A stretch of DNA of 64,000 bases, from positions 266,361 to 330,360 of the forward strand of contig WIDE01000023.1 of the NCBI GenBank assembly GCA_015039315.1, in the 5' to 3' direction. The notes below the pieces were generated by a model. The model made no database searches and was not told the DNA's origin. It worked only from the letters and a program-made list of their open reading frames with translations. This stretch comes from Clavulina sp. PMI_390. Its lineage: Eukaryota; Basidiomycota; Agaricomycetes; Cantharellales; Hydnaceae. This document shows positions 24,518-38,398 of this stretch, piece after piece (within the stretch, counting starts at the first letter, position 1; each line of letters starts with the position of its first letter). Made by a program: the position numbers and the translations under genes.

Positions 24518-27500
24518 ATGGCGAGTACTGTTCCTCTCGACGCTGAGAATGCTGACCGAAACTGGCATCGATATCGTGGTATGCTATCTCTATATATACC
24601 GAATGTTGCAGCTTCCTCATTGAACTTACTGTATCCCCAATCCATCAGATCCTATCATCACTGAATCTTCTCTCGACCCGAAAATCGCGCTCCTTGAGGA
24701 CCTCGAAGAAACCGAAGAATCTATTGAGCTTTCTAGGTTTAGAAACCATATGACGGAGGACAACCCACTGGCTGAACATGCAAAGTCTACAACTCTTGAA
24801 GCACCGGTCGATTTTACCTCTCAAATTTCTTGCATTTGCGTCTCCTTGATGCAAATATCATCTGATACGATGTCTCTACTCGTGCCATACACTCGGAAGC
24901 GACGACTAACTATTCTTGAAAGTGCTCCCACTCAAGAGCTACGTGACGTTGCTTCATTGGCAATCAATACTATAGAAGGACTGAGAGACCTTATCCAACT
25001 GATATCAATCCAATACGAAAGGGATCACCCGTCCGCTTCACTTGAGAATCACCACGATTGGACCAAAGAAATGGCTTGGCTCGTGGAAGCTGCACAAAGG
25101 TCAATACAGGCCATTCTATCCTCCTTTCGTCTGCCACTCACACTCCTCTTGGAATGGAGGATGCCATCAGATCCCTAGAATTATTGGGTGAGAAGCTCAA
25201 ATCTCGTATCAAACTTCAGGATCTTGTCACAGCTATTCAGACATTCAATACGGCCTCCGTTGAACAAGCGAAGGTAAACCAATTCCGTGCGGTTCATTGA
25301 CATTCTACTGTTCTCATATTTATCTGAAGGGTCTCTTGGAAGTCTTCCAGCCGAACGCGAGCAATATCCCGATACTCGCGACCGAGGATCCCCTGAATCC
25401 TAGCCGCATCCCAGTAAGTTGTGACAATGGATTTTTTGTTCAGCTCACTGTGCTGTGAACTCACGGCTATGCAACAGGATACCACAGATGTACGAATCCA
25501 AAGCTGCCCGCTGGAGAGAATGATGGCTCACTCTAGACCCGGGCATGGTGAGCAGTACCCTCTGCAGCAATTTGTGAATTGGATTGAGGCCGAGGCCAAG
25601 GCCGCAGAGTCACGAATCATGCCAATTACGATCAAAAGTGCCCACCTCTTTAGGAGCAGAAGCGCCCCTCTTCATCATGAATTCGCCATCGTTTGCTTCG
25701 GTATTCCATCGCTCCCTGATAGTTGGATTCGCATCGAGCGCGCAGCACGCCGCAAAGTTGCTTCCCTTCTTATGCAACCCGACAGCTTCTCTCCACTCTT
25801 TGGTGGAGTCCGTCTGAGAGAGACTGTTAAGTTTGGTACGAGGATTGAGGATATGCAGGCCAATGCCGATGAACTCGCATCAGTGTCTTTCGTACCCCCA
25901 ACCAATGGCGCTCCCGATGACAGTGTTGCAGGGTACCTTCACCTCTCTGAATTTTCGCGATTGTTATATGAAACATCAACTGCAGACCCTCTCTATCAGC
26001 TTTTTTCTACGAACTGCCGTTGGTTTGCGCGTCGTACGGTGCTTAGTGTTGCGCAACAGCTACAAGCCATCAATGTCGCCTCTTGTATTCAATGGAAATC
26101 CAAGGAAGTGACCATTGAGATCCTCATCTCCAAACTTCTGGATGATTGGTTTGGTGGTCGCCAAATGGCTGGGACTCGGGCATTGGAAATTAGGGCGTCA
26201 AACCTAATCAATATGGCCCGTGCTTCACTGTTGAATCAGCGTTTTGCTAGCGCCTCCAAACATAGCAGTGAAGCACTGGACTTGCTGAGACATATTGTTG
26301 CTCCTTCCCAAGTGCAGCTGGCACTCCTATGCACAGCATCATGGTATCTTGGCGGTGCACTCCTGCGGCGTAACTTACTTGTCGACTCGTATCTATCGCT
26401 CCAAAGAGCACGTTATATCGGGGGGAAAGTTCTTGGTCGCGATACCCGCCTCATCGATGAGTTATATGCCCAGTGTCTTGAGAGACTGGGCCGCACAGAA
26501 GAAGCTCTTGTCCTACGCGCCGCGACTATTGCAAGTCGCCGTGCAGAAATTCTCGCAAAAGGGGAGCAGCCAGACCTTTTGGATTACCTTGCGAACTCAC
26601 TCGTATCTCATGCCAGTGCTCTGTTAGAATTGGGCCGCCCAGAAGACGCTCTTCCCATTATTATGGAGGCGCGCAATATTGGAGAGAGACTCGTAGACCA
26701 TCATCTTGCTCTCTATCAATGCTCATTCATGGAGGCACTCTCCATTTTTGCTGGGACATTGGCACTGCTGGGAAGCCCGCAAGATGCTCATACTGCCGCT
26801 CTACAATCTCTGACCATTGCGCGAGAATTGTACACATCCTATCCCGATGCGACTTGTGAAAGACTTGCTCTACGATTATGCGCATATGGCATGACTTGTC
26901 AAGAGCTCAACAGACTAGACGAGGCTACTGAAGCCTTCAAGGAATCCACACATCTTTGGGCATTCCTTTATGAGAAGAGTTCTCCGGACTTTCTCTCCGA
27001 ATATGCATCATCTCTCGCGGCGTGGCAAAGCAATCTTGGGTATGCTGATCGCTACCAGGACGCACGAGAGCTTGTTCCTCGACTCGTTGAACTTGAGACT
27101 CTTGTTCATCAGTTGGACCCTAACCGATTTGACAAGCGATTTTCGGAGAGGATGTACACATCGGCTATGGTACTTATGTTAACGGGAGATTCGGTCGCAA
27201 TTGAGCTGGGTAAGCTAGCAATCGAGGCTTCTCATCGTGTTGCAAAATCATCGGAAGATGCAGTGCCAACACTACTGATCCGCCTCGTAAGCTTGGGACG
27301 AATTTCTAGGATGCCATATGATCATGGAATGTCCTGGGCAGTCGAGTCGCTGCATTTTGGCTACGAGGCAATCAAGCAAGCTTTAACAGCTTGGGAAGAT
27401 TATGTTGCCCAAGGCAAGCTCAGCCCATGGGAGGAACTAGCCGATGCACCGGTGTCTCTCGCGTCAACGTTTCTGACTCTATCAGAATACGAGTCTACTT

Positions 27501-28837
27501 TCGGCAGACCACGTTTTGCCCTGACGGCTTCGTTGAGAACGTTGAAGATTTTCCTCCTTCGATTCCGAACTGAACCATCATTGATGCAAGAGGAATTTGA
27601 TTTGCTTGAATCCCAGAACCTATGCTGTAAAGCCCTCGATATGATATATCAGTCGACAGACATGGAAGCACTTCCTTTGGCCCAGGAGCATATTATAACT
27701 TTTGAGGAGCTGATAGATGCCTTTCCAAACCATTTCACGGAAGCAGACCTTTCTGTGCAGCTCTCGAAACACGCTGCATGGATCGTGAGCAACCTGAAGC
27801 AAAGTTCGGGAATATCTTCATTTGAAACCTCGATCGAGATTGCCCGACGGCTATGCAACAAGTCCAGTCCTCGCGTGCCTCTTGAATATCGTTTTGCACT
27901 TGCCAGGGCTCTCCATGCCTACGGGCACTTTCTCATACATGAAGACCTGGCACGGGACGCTCAGCGAGGCCTCGAGCTTCTACAAGAATCTTTTGAGCTA
28001 ACAAAGAATATTACATCGCCCGATGATGTTCAGTATGCGGGTTTCGCATGCCTTATGACTGATGATTACTCCTCGACTCTTTACCGCATACTCTCCGGAA
28101 GAGTTCCCTTTGAATGCGATGAACAGTACCTCTTGACCGTTCTTCACGGGCGTATGGCATCAGTCCTTGGCCTGAAAGCTGCCGCAATGTGGCATTTGAA
28201 CGAACGTGAAAAGGGGCTTGAAATTGCCGAAGAAGCTCTGTCTTATCATCGCCTCGCATCTCATGTAAATCCATCAAAGCAGCGTTATCCGCTAGCAGAG
28301 TTCTTGCTCCAGTATGCGGTGATGATGGAGGGGATAGGGGAAAGCGACGTTGCCGTGGCTACGCGTTACGAAGCCCTTAAGCTGACTAGGGGACTAGTTG
28401 CTGATCAATCCGTTCCAGTCAAAGTCTTGGTAGACCAACTTCTTTCATTTGCCTTATACTGCCAAAGAGAAAAGCTCCTGGAGACGGCCTCAGAACTTTT
28501 CACTGAAGCCATACCTTATCTTCGGCTCCTATCCGATACGGAAGACGACGAGGGTGACCTCGAGAATCTTATTCAACTGGTCCGGGTCACGAGGTGTCAT
28601 GCTGTGGCAGAGTCAGATCTTGGGCGAGAGCATTCTGCCATTACATCTGCCGCAGAACACTTAGCTGTTCTTCACCGACTGGCACTGGCTATCCCAGAGC
28701 AATACAGCCATGATCTACAGCGGGGAATTGAGAGTTTCCGCACAAATTTGAATAGAGTGGGCTGGGAGAGATATCCCGAATATGTCAGCATGTCTTTTCT
28801 TGAGTCAACCCCGGGAGAATGCGATGCAGGTGTTTAG
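24518..28837 (+). CDS. Large TPR protein with N-terminal helical and permuted-papain-like regions
   Basis: Five exons: 24518-24578, 24649-25099, 25171-25273, 25330-25413, 25478-28837, giving about 1352 residues. The ATG at 24518 (MASTVPLDAENADRNWHRYR) opens the longest consistent chain; the ATG at 24750 lies in the same frame. Residues about 60-230 are amphipathic helices (ELRDVASLAINTIEGLRDLI, SLELLGEKLKSRIKLQDLV). This resembles the four-helix N-terminal domains of fungal cell-death and NLR-like proteins (inference). Residues about 295-420 contain HHEFAIVCFG (His near 300), WIRIERAARR and, after LSEFSRLLY, FSTNCRWFARR (Cys near 413). That His...Asn-Cys-Trp-Phe-Ala pattern recurs in agaricomycete permuted-papain-like domains. 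Residues about 480-1320 are TPR-like repeats (for example LNRLDEATEAFKESTHLW). No NACHT/NB-ARC P-loop is present. It sits between the two galactanase copies. Confidence 0.8.
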
Positions 28838-29307
28838 TTGGAATTCGCTGTGCCAACTGGAGTGGTGAATACAGCACCAGCACCTCAAGAACCCAACAAT
28901 AAGTGAGGTTAAGCAGTCGTGAACGGCCAAGTACGTGAGATTTCGTATATCAATGTGTATCTTAGGGGTTAGACTAGTGGCAGCCCGCCATTCACTATCG
29001 CGACAACCGCAAACATCTATGATGTAGCGCATAATTTCCAAAGCATATCATGAGCGTAATCCTATTGGAATCCATAAAATATTTCCGTTCCCCCCGAATT
29101 GAGTAGAGTTGCTCTAGTAGTTAGGATGAACGAGTTGGAGCTGGAGATGGATGGGCGAAGAACAATACTTCGCTCTGAAGATTAATCCACGCCGTGCTGA
29201 ATTAAAGTGCTAGCGCAAAGGGGTTAGTTTGAATTTTATTGTCGAGAGAAGCTGAGCCTGCACTCGGGGATAATTTTTGGTGAGCCTCAACGAGACTGGC
29301 GGCGAGC
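28838..29307. other. Intergenic between the TPR gene and galactanase copy 2
   Basis: AT-leaning flank with no recognised gene. The following 266 bases form the conserved promoter of copy 2. Confidence 0.5.
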
Positions 29308-29573
29308 ACCATCCGGCTTCGGTATCGATTCATCTCCCCGCATCCCGGGCCGCTAAACCCACCGAAAGAGACCAACATCACTCACATGTCCGGCGCCAGC
29401 TGGCACTCGTGCAAGACGGTTCGATCCCACAAGGACTTGATGTTAAAACTTCCCAGGTTCTCCCGAGATTCGCTGCGTGCTCGTCTCTTATAAAGATGAT
29501 AGCACTCGGCCAAGCGCATAGATCAACCCCGTAATTTCAAAACTTACTACCTGAATCTCGATCTACGAGGGAA
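29308..29573 (+). promoter_or_regulatory. Promoter of galactanase copy 2, TATA box at 29488
   Basis: TTATAAA at 29488-29494 lies 86 bases before the ATG. Blocks such as ggcttcggtatcgattcatc, ggcgccagctggca-like and tcccaggttctcccgagatt are shared with the copy 1 promoter, so the duplication included the regulatory region. Confidence 0.7.
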
Positions 29574-31398
<1,825 letters not shown>

Positions 31399-32132
31399 AG
31401 AAAGCATCGTTCAAGACCTTGTCTAGTATACTCAATATCTTTGTAACCGTGATATCGCTGTACTAGTATGTCTCTAGCTGATGTATCGATGGCAGAATAC
31501 ATAGGCAGAGTCATCAGAATCATCGAGCTGAATAAGTCGCAGCATCAAGCATAGATGGTTTTATATAGAGGCCGTATGCGTACTCGGCTTGTTTTGTTTT
31601 AGATAAAAGCGGGATTTTGTATATAAACCTATATTCAAAAAACCGGCCTCGGTGATATGGACTGGCAGGGGGCATACCTTTGAGGTAGGTAGTGTGACGG
31701 CGAGTCACACGTGACATCTCCCATATCCCCTCTTCCTAGCAGCCTGAGACGTAAATCCTGCGACTAAGCGACAAGAAAATACGGGCGTATGGCAAGAATT
31801 AGATAACTCTTGGCTTTCTGACACATAAAATATGACTTTCTGACGGCAAGTGACGCGGCGCCATTCAGTTGAATGAATGCCAACATCCTCCTCCACATGA
31901 GGGTTGAGCACCCTTCAGCCAATGAGATTGCGTTGTATCGGCATCCAATCTGGCGATTTTGAAACCCTTTCGGCGAGGAAACGTCACTCTATCGGCTGCG
32001 GCGCTGAAAACGCGCCGGTTCAGCCTATAAAATGCCTGCACCCAAAGAGAGAGAGGAACCTCCCAACTCCCCTCAACACTCTGAGATCCCCTTGAGACAA
32101 GCCCCTTCACATCGTGCATATAGCGATTCTTG
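31399..32132. other. Intergenic with MFS promoter (TATAAAA at 32026)
   Basis: TATAAAA at 32026-32032 lies 107 bases before the MFS start codon. Upstream of it only short frames are present and no gene was recognised. Confidence 0.55.
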
Positions 32133-34609
32133 ATGCCTACAGCCAGCAATTTGTCGAAGGATCATGAAGCTGGTGGGAGAGTTGCTCTGCCTCCACCCCC
32201 AGTGGAAATCTCGAGACCCCGCTTTGCTCTAATCTTTGGCTCATTGATGCTTTCGGTTTTCCTATTCGCTGTAAGTCCCTACCAAATTCTCTGTCTTGTT
32301 GAGCCGTTAAACATGGTCGTTTTGGACAATGTTCTATCTCATCGATAGCTCGATCAACTAATTGTCGGTGGGTCTTCATAACTTATCGCTCACACGCCAT
32401 CCCAGACTCAACGAAAGCATACATATCCCTGCTAAACAGCAACTGCTATCCCGAAGATTACAAACGAGTTCCATTCGCTTACGCAGATCTCATGGCTGGC
32501 GAACGGTACGGAACTAGCTGGCGCTCTCGTTCGTGCCATCCTCTTACGTTGATCTCCCCTTTTAGGCTTCTTGTTAGTAATCTGTTTCTCCCCCATCAAG
32601 CATCTGCTTACTTTATACGCGGATTGAACCACCAATAGCGTCACACTCCTCGCATTCAACCTACTTTTTGCGCAGTGGCTTGCCATCTTCCCCTCCAAGC
32701 ATGCGATGCTGTGGACTATTTTCGTCTTTGAGATTGGTTCGCTCATTTGCGGGGTTGCACCGAACATGATTACTCTCATTATTGGAAGGGCGGTCGCTGG
32801 TCTTGGTGGCACAGGGATCTTTAACGGAGCCCTCATAATTATCACCGAAATCTCAAGCTTTGGTGAGAGAGCCAAGTATTTGAGTCTCCTTGGCACTTGG
32901 TCAGTCCGGCCCTTCATTTCTGCCACCTAATGCGCCGCTATTCCTCACACTCGTCGATAGCTTCGCTCTTGCGTCGGTGCTGGGACCTCTGATCGGTGGA
33001 GCGTTCGCTGATCACGTTAGTTGGAGGTGGTGTTTCTATATTAATCTGGTTAGTCGTCCAGATCGCACATTTTTAGCCTCGATATAACTCTCTCACCCCG
33101 ATAGCCAATTGGAGGTATTGCACTGGGTTTGATTGCCCTTCTAGTAGAAACTCGCCCTCCTCTTGGCCGCCATGCAACATACAAGGGTTACGGCCGCCCA
33201 ATGCTTAAACAACTCGTTGAATGTGACTGGGTTGGGACAGCCATTGTCCTAGCGTGGGGAGTATGCTTCATCCTCGGTCTTGAGTGGGGGGTAAGTTCAC
33301 TTCTCTCGCCCGACTCATCATCGTATGTTAGCTCAACTCATTGATTGTTGTAGGGAATCGCCAAGTCCTGGAAAGATCCAAACGTGATTGCATGTCTCGT
33401 CATGAGTGGTGTGCTCCCCATCGTCTTCATCGCCTGGGAGCACTTTATTGGTGCAAAAGCCATGTTACCCCTTCATATGCTCAAGGACCGTGATGTCGCG
33501 GGGGCGGCTATCCTGAGCGTCTTTTGCTGGGGCGTGTATATGCTTTGTCTATACTACCTAAGCGAAGGGTATCAAGCTGTCTATCAGTAAGTTTTTCGAC
33601 TTGAATATGCTCTATCGTCAAATGATGCTGGCTAACCCCTGTGCTATGCATCGAATAGTGCATCTGCCACTGGGGCGGGTATCGACCTGCTGCCTCAGAT
33701 CGTGGTCCAGATATTCGTCATGATCAGCACAGGGTGACTAATTGCTCGCTTTGGACAGTGCGTTACATGCGTTGTGTGCATTGAAAATCTTCATGGTTTG
33801 ACTGATGTCTCGACTCTTGTAGGCCTCACTGGATCATTGTTTCTGGTCCTATCATCATTACAATCGGCTCTGGCCTCCTATACTCTGTCAACTACCCAGC
33901 GAGCAAAGCCCACTACATGGGCTACTCTGCTCTCCTCGGGCTTGGAATTGGCACCGCGATACAGAATCCCATCGTCGCGGTACAATATGCGTTGTGAGTC
34001 AGGCATCTTTACCCCAACGAGAAGTTCTCACAACCTAGGATTTAACGGTGCTCGACCTTCGTCCCGGTTTACGTCTCTAGCCATACACAGCCCAAGCTCA
34101 TTGGAGTTGCCAGCAGCATCGTTTTGTTCTTCGGGTTTGTGGGACGGAACATTGGCGTATCTCTTGCAGGCTCTGTATTTGGAAACATGCTCAAAGTCAA
34201 TCTCAGCAAATATGCTCCCGATCTCGAGCCTGTTTTCATCGTGGATTTGCAGAACAACGCCAATGCGGTGTGGACGACTATCCCTCCAGTGAGCGATTGG
34301 TGACAACTTTGCTTTGCTGGGTAGTGCCTTCTGATCTCTGTGTGGTTCCTCATACAGGACCTTCGCTCCTCAGTACTCACGGCATACACGAAAACACTCT
34401 CGGCTGTGTTCCTCATTGGTGTCCCGTCAGGTGTTATCGCCCTTGGTGGAGCCCTCATAATGCGCGATGTCAAGATGGACATGGGGCGCCGGCAAGGTGC
34501 CGGTCAAGGCGGCAGAGAGCCCACAAAGGAGATAAAGAAAGATACTGAGGCATTGGGCGGATCCCAAGTGCTGTCCAAGGAGGAGAAGCAAGTCATTTCT
34601 CCTAAGTAG
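32133..34609 (+). CDS. DHA2-type MFS transporter interrupted by an in-frame TGA
   Basis: Twelve exons: 32133-32270, 32349-32367, 32440-32505, 32566-32572, 32639-32899, 32961-33048, 33105-33290, 33354-33586, 33659-33757, 33823-33993, 34081-34288, 34358-34609; 576 codons including the terminal stop. The chain shows LDQLIVATAIPKI (the DHA2 motif), a [13 protein letters not shown] join, [34 protein letters not shown] and 14-helix hydrophobicity. This family exports drugs, toxins or metabolites across the plasma membrane (known). Codon 359 is TGA (33735-33737), where relatives usually have Arg (GRLIARFG). The following 217 codons stay open, correctly spliced and family-like. It is therefore a recent pseudogene, a sequencing error, or a gene using stop readthrough. 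Exon 4 is only 7 nt. Confidence 0.75.
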
Positions 34610-34862
34610 ATCAGTCCGTCGCAAGTTCTTCCAGATCAACTCTATCAACCAACCCCTGAAGTATTTATTCATAAATTCGATACACCAGTAGATCAGATGC
34701 ACCTGAACAGTCGTGCTGTTGACTATAAGTTTGGATCCTAGATAGTCTGATATGACGTCATAAATGGGTGATGTTGAGAATCTGGCCGAGATTTCGCACG
34801 CCGATTACGGCTCCGGGCTGACGAGACCTTCGGCATGCCACACCAGTGAGGCTTCTGAGAAT

Positions 34863-36476
34863 ATGCTCCAGGCTCGACAAGTGTTTGAGGTTTGCGACGT
34901 GCCTCTTTTTGCCTGCGCAGCGCTCTCCTCATGTATAAGTGCTTGACACACTACAGTTCCTGATCCCACCTCCGCGAAACCGGCTTCCTCGCGATGGCCC
35001 ATACGAATGGTTTTATGGCCTCACATTGGCTTTACTCGTAGCGATGGCTGGAATGGCGCGTCGACGAGGAACGTGGCCAATACGCCTTGCCATTTTTCCC
35101 TTCGCGTTGGCTGCAATGTTAAGGTTCATCTATGGTTTTGCTGGCGATGATGATTCATTCAATCATCTTGTTGGTGAGTTGCGATAGCTTGATTCTGACA
35201 AGAGCCCGCTCAATCCTGCTATATGTCTATAGGGATGTGGGGACTACATTATTGCATTAGGCTGGTTGACTACGTCCTGTCTCCTGAACCAATGCTCAAG
35301 CTGTCAGAGGGACAAACCAAGAAAGACGCAGAGAAACAAGCACAACCCACTTCGTCTTGGGCAGTGCTAAGGTCCCTCTTCCTATTCATCTACGACGCAT
35401 TTGAGCTCTTATTCACCATCAGGGGATTTGAATGGCGGTTCGGCGCAGAGATTGGGCTTCGCAGGCCTCGCCAGCAACGCCCTATCACTTCCCGAGCACA
35501 CTTCGTGATAAAGAAGATATATGACATCCTTAGCATTCTATTGCTATGCGATTTTGCACAGACCGTTGTTCAAATAGCACACGTCGGCGGCGAGGAACAT
35601 GGTTCCATGTTCGCATTTGGAGGCGACAACCTTGCGGTCAAGTACACTATCTCCACAATGCTGCAATTAATGAGTGGGATCCTTGTCATATATGGTGAGC
35701 CAAAGAGGCTCCTCACTTTCTCAGCCACACGCTGACTGACGGGTCATAACATCTAGGGCTTGAGCTGATAAACTGTTTCCTGTCCTTGGTTGGGGTGCTG
35801 TGCGGCTCCGACCCTGCAAGTTGGCCGCCTCTGTTCGACAATCCATGGATTAGCACCTCTTTACATGAGCTCTGGGGGCGGCGTTGGCACCAACTCTTCC
35901 GGCGTTCGCTCCTAGTAATAGGAGGATACCCTCTCGCTACTATCCTGAGCTGGGTTTCTACCGTTAGGGGAGGAAAATTGCACGCCAATGCTAAAGGATC
36001 TGAAGTTAGGCGGCGTCCACTCAACCCTGTAGCTGTAGCAATCGGGACCTGTGTGGCATCGGGTCTCCTCCACACGTGGAATTCGTACGCCCAACGCAGC
36101 GGTCGCATGCCAGGGCTTTCCACTGTCGCATTCTTTGGCGCACAAGGGGTTGCTCTTTCGGTCGAATGGTACTGGAAGCGGATAACGGGGAGTCCAGTTG
36201 GCGGATTCTGGGGCTGGCTGTGGGTTTTCTTCTGGATGGCGATTGTTGCTCAGCCTTTAGGCAAGTGACCTCTTTCTGACCCTTCTGACCCAGTGAAGTT
36301 GATTTATTAAGCTGATCGGACACTGCTCAATTGTAGTGGAAGACTGGCACCAGCTGGGTTTCCTCGATATCTCAACTGTACCTCCAGAACAAAGTCCTAC
36401 ACGACTTTTCATCATTCCTTTCGTCCAAGGGTACTTGCCTACTTTGTTACCAGCTTCCCCATCCTCGAATACATGA
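34863..36476 (+). CDS. Wax-synthase/MBOAT-type membrane acyltransferase
   Basis: Exons: a tentative 34863-34880, then 34957-35173, 35233-35694, 35757-36260 and 36337-36476, giving about 446 residues. The first 18-nt exon is the weakest part; exons 2-5 hang together in frame. Several membrane helices are visible. The diagnostic block is LHELWGRRWHQLFRRSL, the W-x-x-R-W-H-Q signature of wax-synthase-domain proteins, followed by a SGLLHTW motif with the presumed catalytic His. Such proteins transfer acyl groups to alcohols and often decorate secondary metabolites in basidiomycetes (known of the family; substrate unknown here). The last intron starts with GC (36261 gcaagt) rather than GT, and reading phase requires it. 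It lies 253 bases downstream of the MFS gene, same strand. Confidence 0.78.
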
Positions 36477-37102
36477 TTCACGCATGTAAAATGTACAGCT
36501 TTCCGGTCTCAAGAGCGAACACTGTAACAGATATGGTGGGAACTGGGTACCTCAAGATCAGACAGCTTGGCGTGTACTGGTGTAGTCCCACGCGTGCTGC
36601 TTTACGTACTAGCCACGTAGCGGTGGGAAAAGGACTTCAAGTTTGTTGAACCTTCATTCAGCCAACCAGTTGCTGAGGGTCGAACCAGACTGACGTCACC
36701 AACATCGCATTGAACAATATCTCAAGCCTCATTCTGCTGGGTCCATGACGTCTACCCGCGGGATGGTGTGTAGAATTAACGTCCCGATAAAAAGCTATGC
36801 GGGATTCGCAAACCCGAAGTGGCTTTGAACGCCCTGGCATATTATGGCGGCACCGAAATCGGAGCCAGGTCCTGAGCTAATGCAAGATTCGCAACTGACA
36901 TTTGCGCATGCGACGGAGCCGCTGCCAGCAGCTCTTGAATTGAATAGCAATAAAGACAATGAATCCTGTCCATAATCAATGCCCGAGATCGAAGGCCGCG
37001 GTCCGGTTCGAGTGCGCCGCTCCCGAGGCGTTGAATTGCATATAAAGATTGCCGGAACCGATTGTTCCTTCCCCCACACACCAACACTCACACAACCGTA
37101 CG
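36477..37102. other. Intergenic with TATA box at 37041
   Basis: TATAAA at 37041-37046 lies 62 bases before the next start codon, followed by a CT/CA-rich leader. No gene was recognised in the rest. Confidence 0.55.
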
Positions 37103-38182
37103 ATGTCCCCAAGAGCCTCTCTCTCGTCAAACTCTCCTCTCCCCACCTGGATTGCTGTTTGGTTCTCGCTCTCTAGCATCTTGGTGCTCTGGGACGCTGG
37201 GTTTCTCCTCGTGAGGTGTGTTTTGAGTTGGGGATTTGGTATGCCTCCTTGGCAAATGAGCTATTTCTGATACCAGGTCGTCCACGATATTTTTTTCTTT
37301 GTGGATAGGCCAAGGGGGTTCCCTGGTGGAGATCTTTCGTGGATATGGGAGCCGTACTCGTTGTACTCGACGATTGATTTGGTGAGTATCGTCACTATCG
37401 ACGGCCCTGCAACAGCCGCTTTTGGCTTGAAGCACTGCTGCGGATCCAAACGCACCCTCTGGCTCGGTTGATCCTGACTGTTTGAATCACACTATCGATT
37501 AGGTGTACAGCAGGGCTCACTGGACTGCTCATGATGGCTTCCCTGCCTCTCAAGGTACATCAATATCTGCAACGTTTATTGAAGTACTGATCTTAGTGAA
37601 TGCTTGGACATTGCTTTCTAGCCGCTATGAACCTTATTGAAACGGCTTTGAATGTGGGTTACCCTCCATGCCATTCATTCGGCCGAACTGGCTAACTCAG
37701 TTCTTCTGCCCTTATATTAACTTCAGTATGCCTATGTCTATCTCGCCCACATCTCGCCATCTCCCATTGCTCCAGTAATCGGTCTCACAGCGGCTACCAT
37801 GACGTGGTCGAAAACTTCTTTATATGCCCTTCTGGACTACAACTGTGGACCAAATGGATGGTGCACGTCTGGTCACAACGATATGCAGACATGGCTCACA
37901 TTATATGTGGCCCCCAATGTGAGCAAATCCCCTCTTGTCCAGTGCTATATTGGCTCTGCTAACCATCGGTGACGTGGCACGTCTTTCGTTCATAGGGGTA
38001 AGTTTTAATTTCAACATCGAAGCGCTCTTGACCACTCGCTTGTGCTGACGGGACCGCTCCTTCTTAGACCCTGGATCGTCATCCCCTTCCTAATAATGCT
38101 CTCACTTGGGAGCCGAATCTCCCAAGACTTGCGCGCACTTCATTCAATGCGTGCGCCACTGACCAAAGCCCATGCGGATTGA
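37103..38182 (+). CDS. Small EXPERA/EBP-like membrane protein
   Basis: Seven exons: 37103-37215, 37309-37381, 37503-37554, 37622-37653, 37727-37918, 37996-37997, 38068-38182, giving about 192 residues. Four hydrophobic segments are visible. Key stretches are LPTWIAVWFSLSSILVLWDA, GGDLSWIWEPYSLYSTIDLV, NLIETALNYAYVYLAH and PWIVIPFLIMLSLG. The pattern resembles fungal EXPERA-domain (emopamil-binding-protein) relatives, some of which are sterol isomerases (family knowledge; activity not shown). Keeping the conserved final helix in frame requires a 2-nt exon (GG, flanked by ttcatag and gtaagt). Skipping it gives a different 91-codon tail ending at 38343. The TATA box at 37041 supports the start. 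Confidence 0.6.
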
Positions 38183-38398
38183 AGGAATGCCGAATATTTG
38201 AGCGAACGACTGATACCTTTGGACCTCGAGAACCTGGCGTCATATTAATACATTCCCAGCGGACCTTTTTGCTTGCTTCTATCTCACTCTGTACAGAATT
38301 CAATATTTCTTGCATCAACTCTCTCTCGAAAGTGTCCTCTTAATTACACGCATCCGGACTCACCGAGATGATCGTGCACACACTGGCAGGTCATGCCG

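Noticed and set aside
38068..38343. A 91-codon frame overlapping the end of the EXPERA-like gene, as a separate gene
   Set aside because: No start codon of its own; better explained as the alternative tail when the 2-nt exon is skipped.
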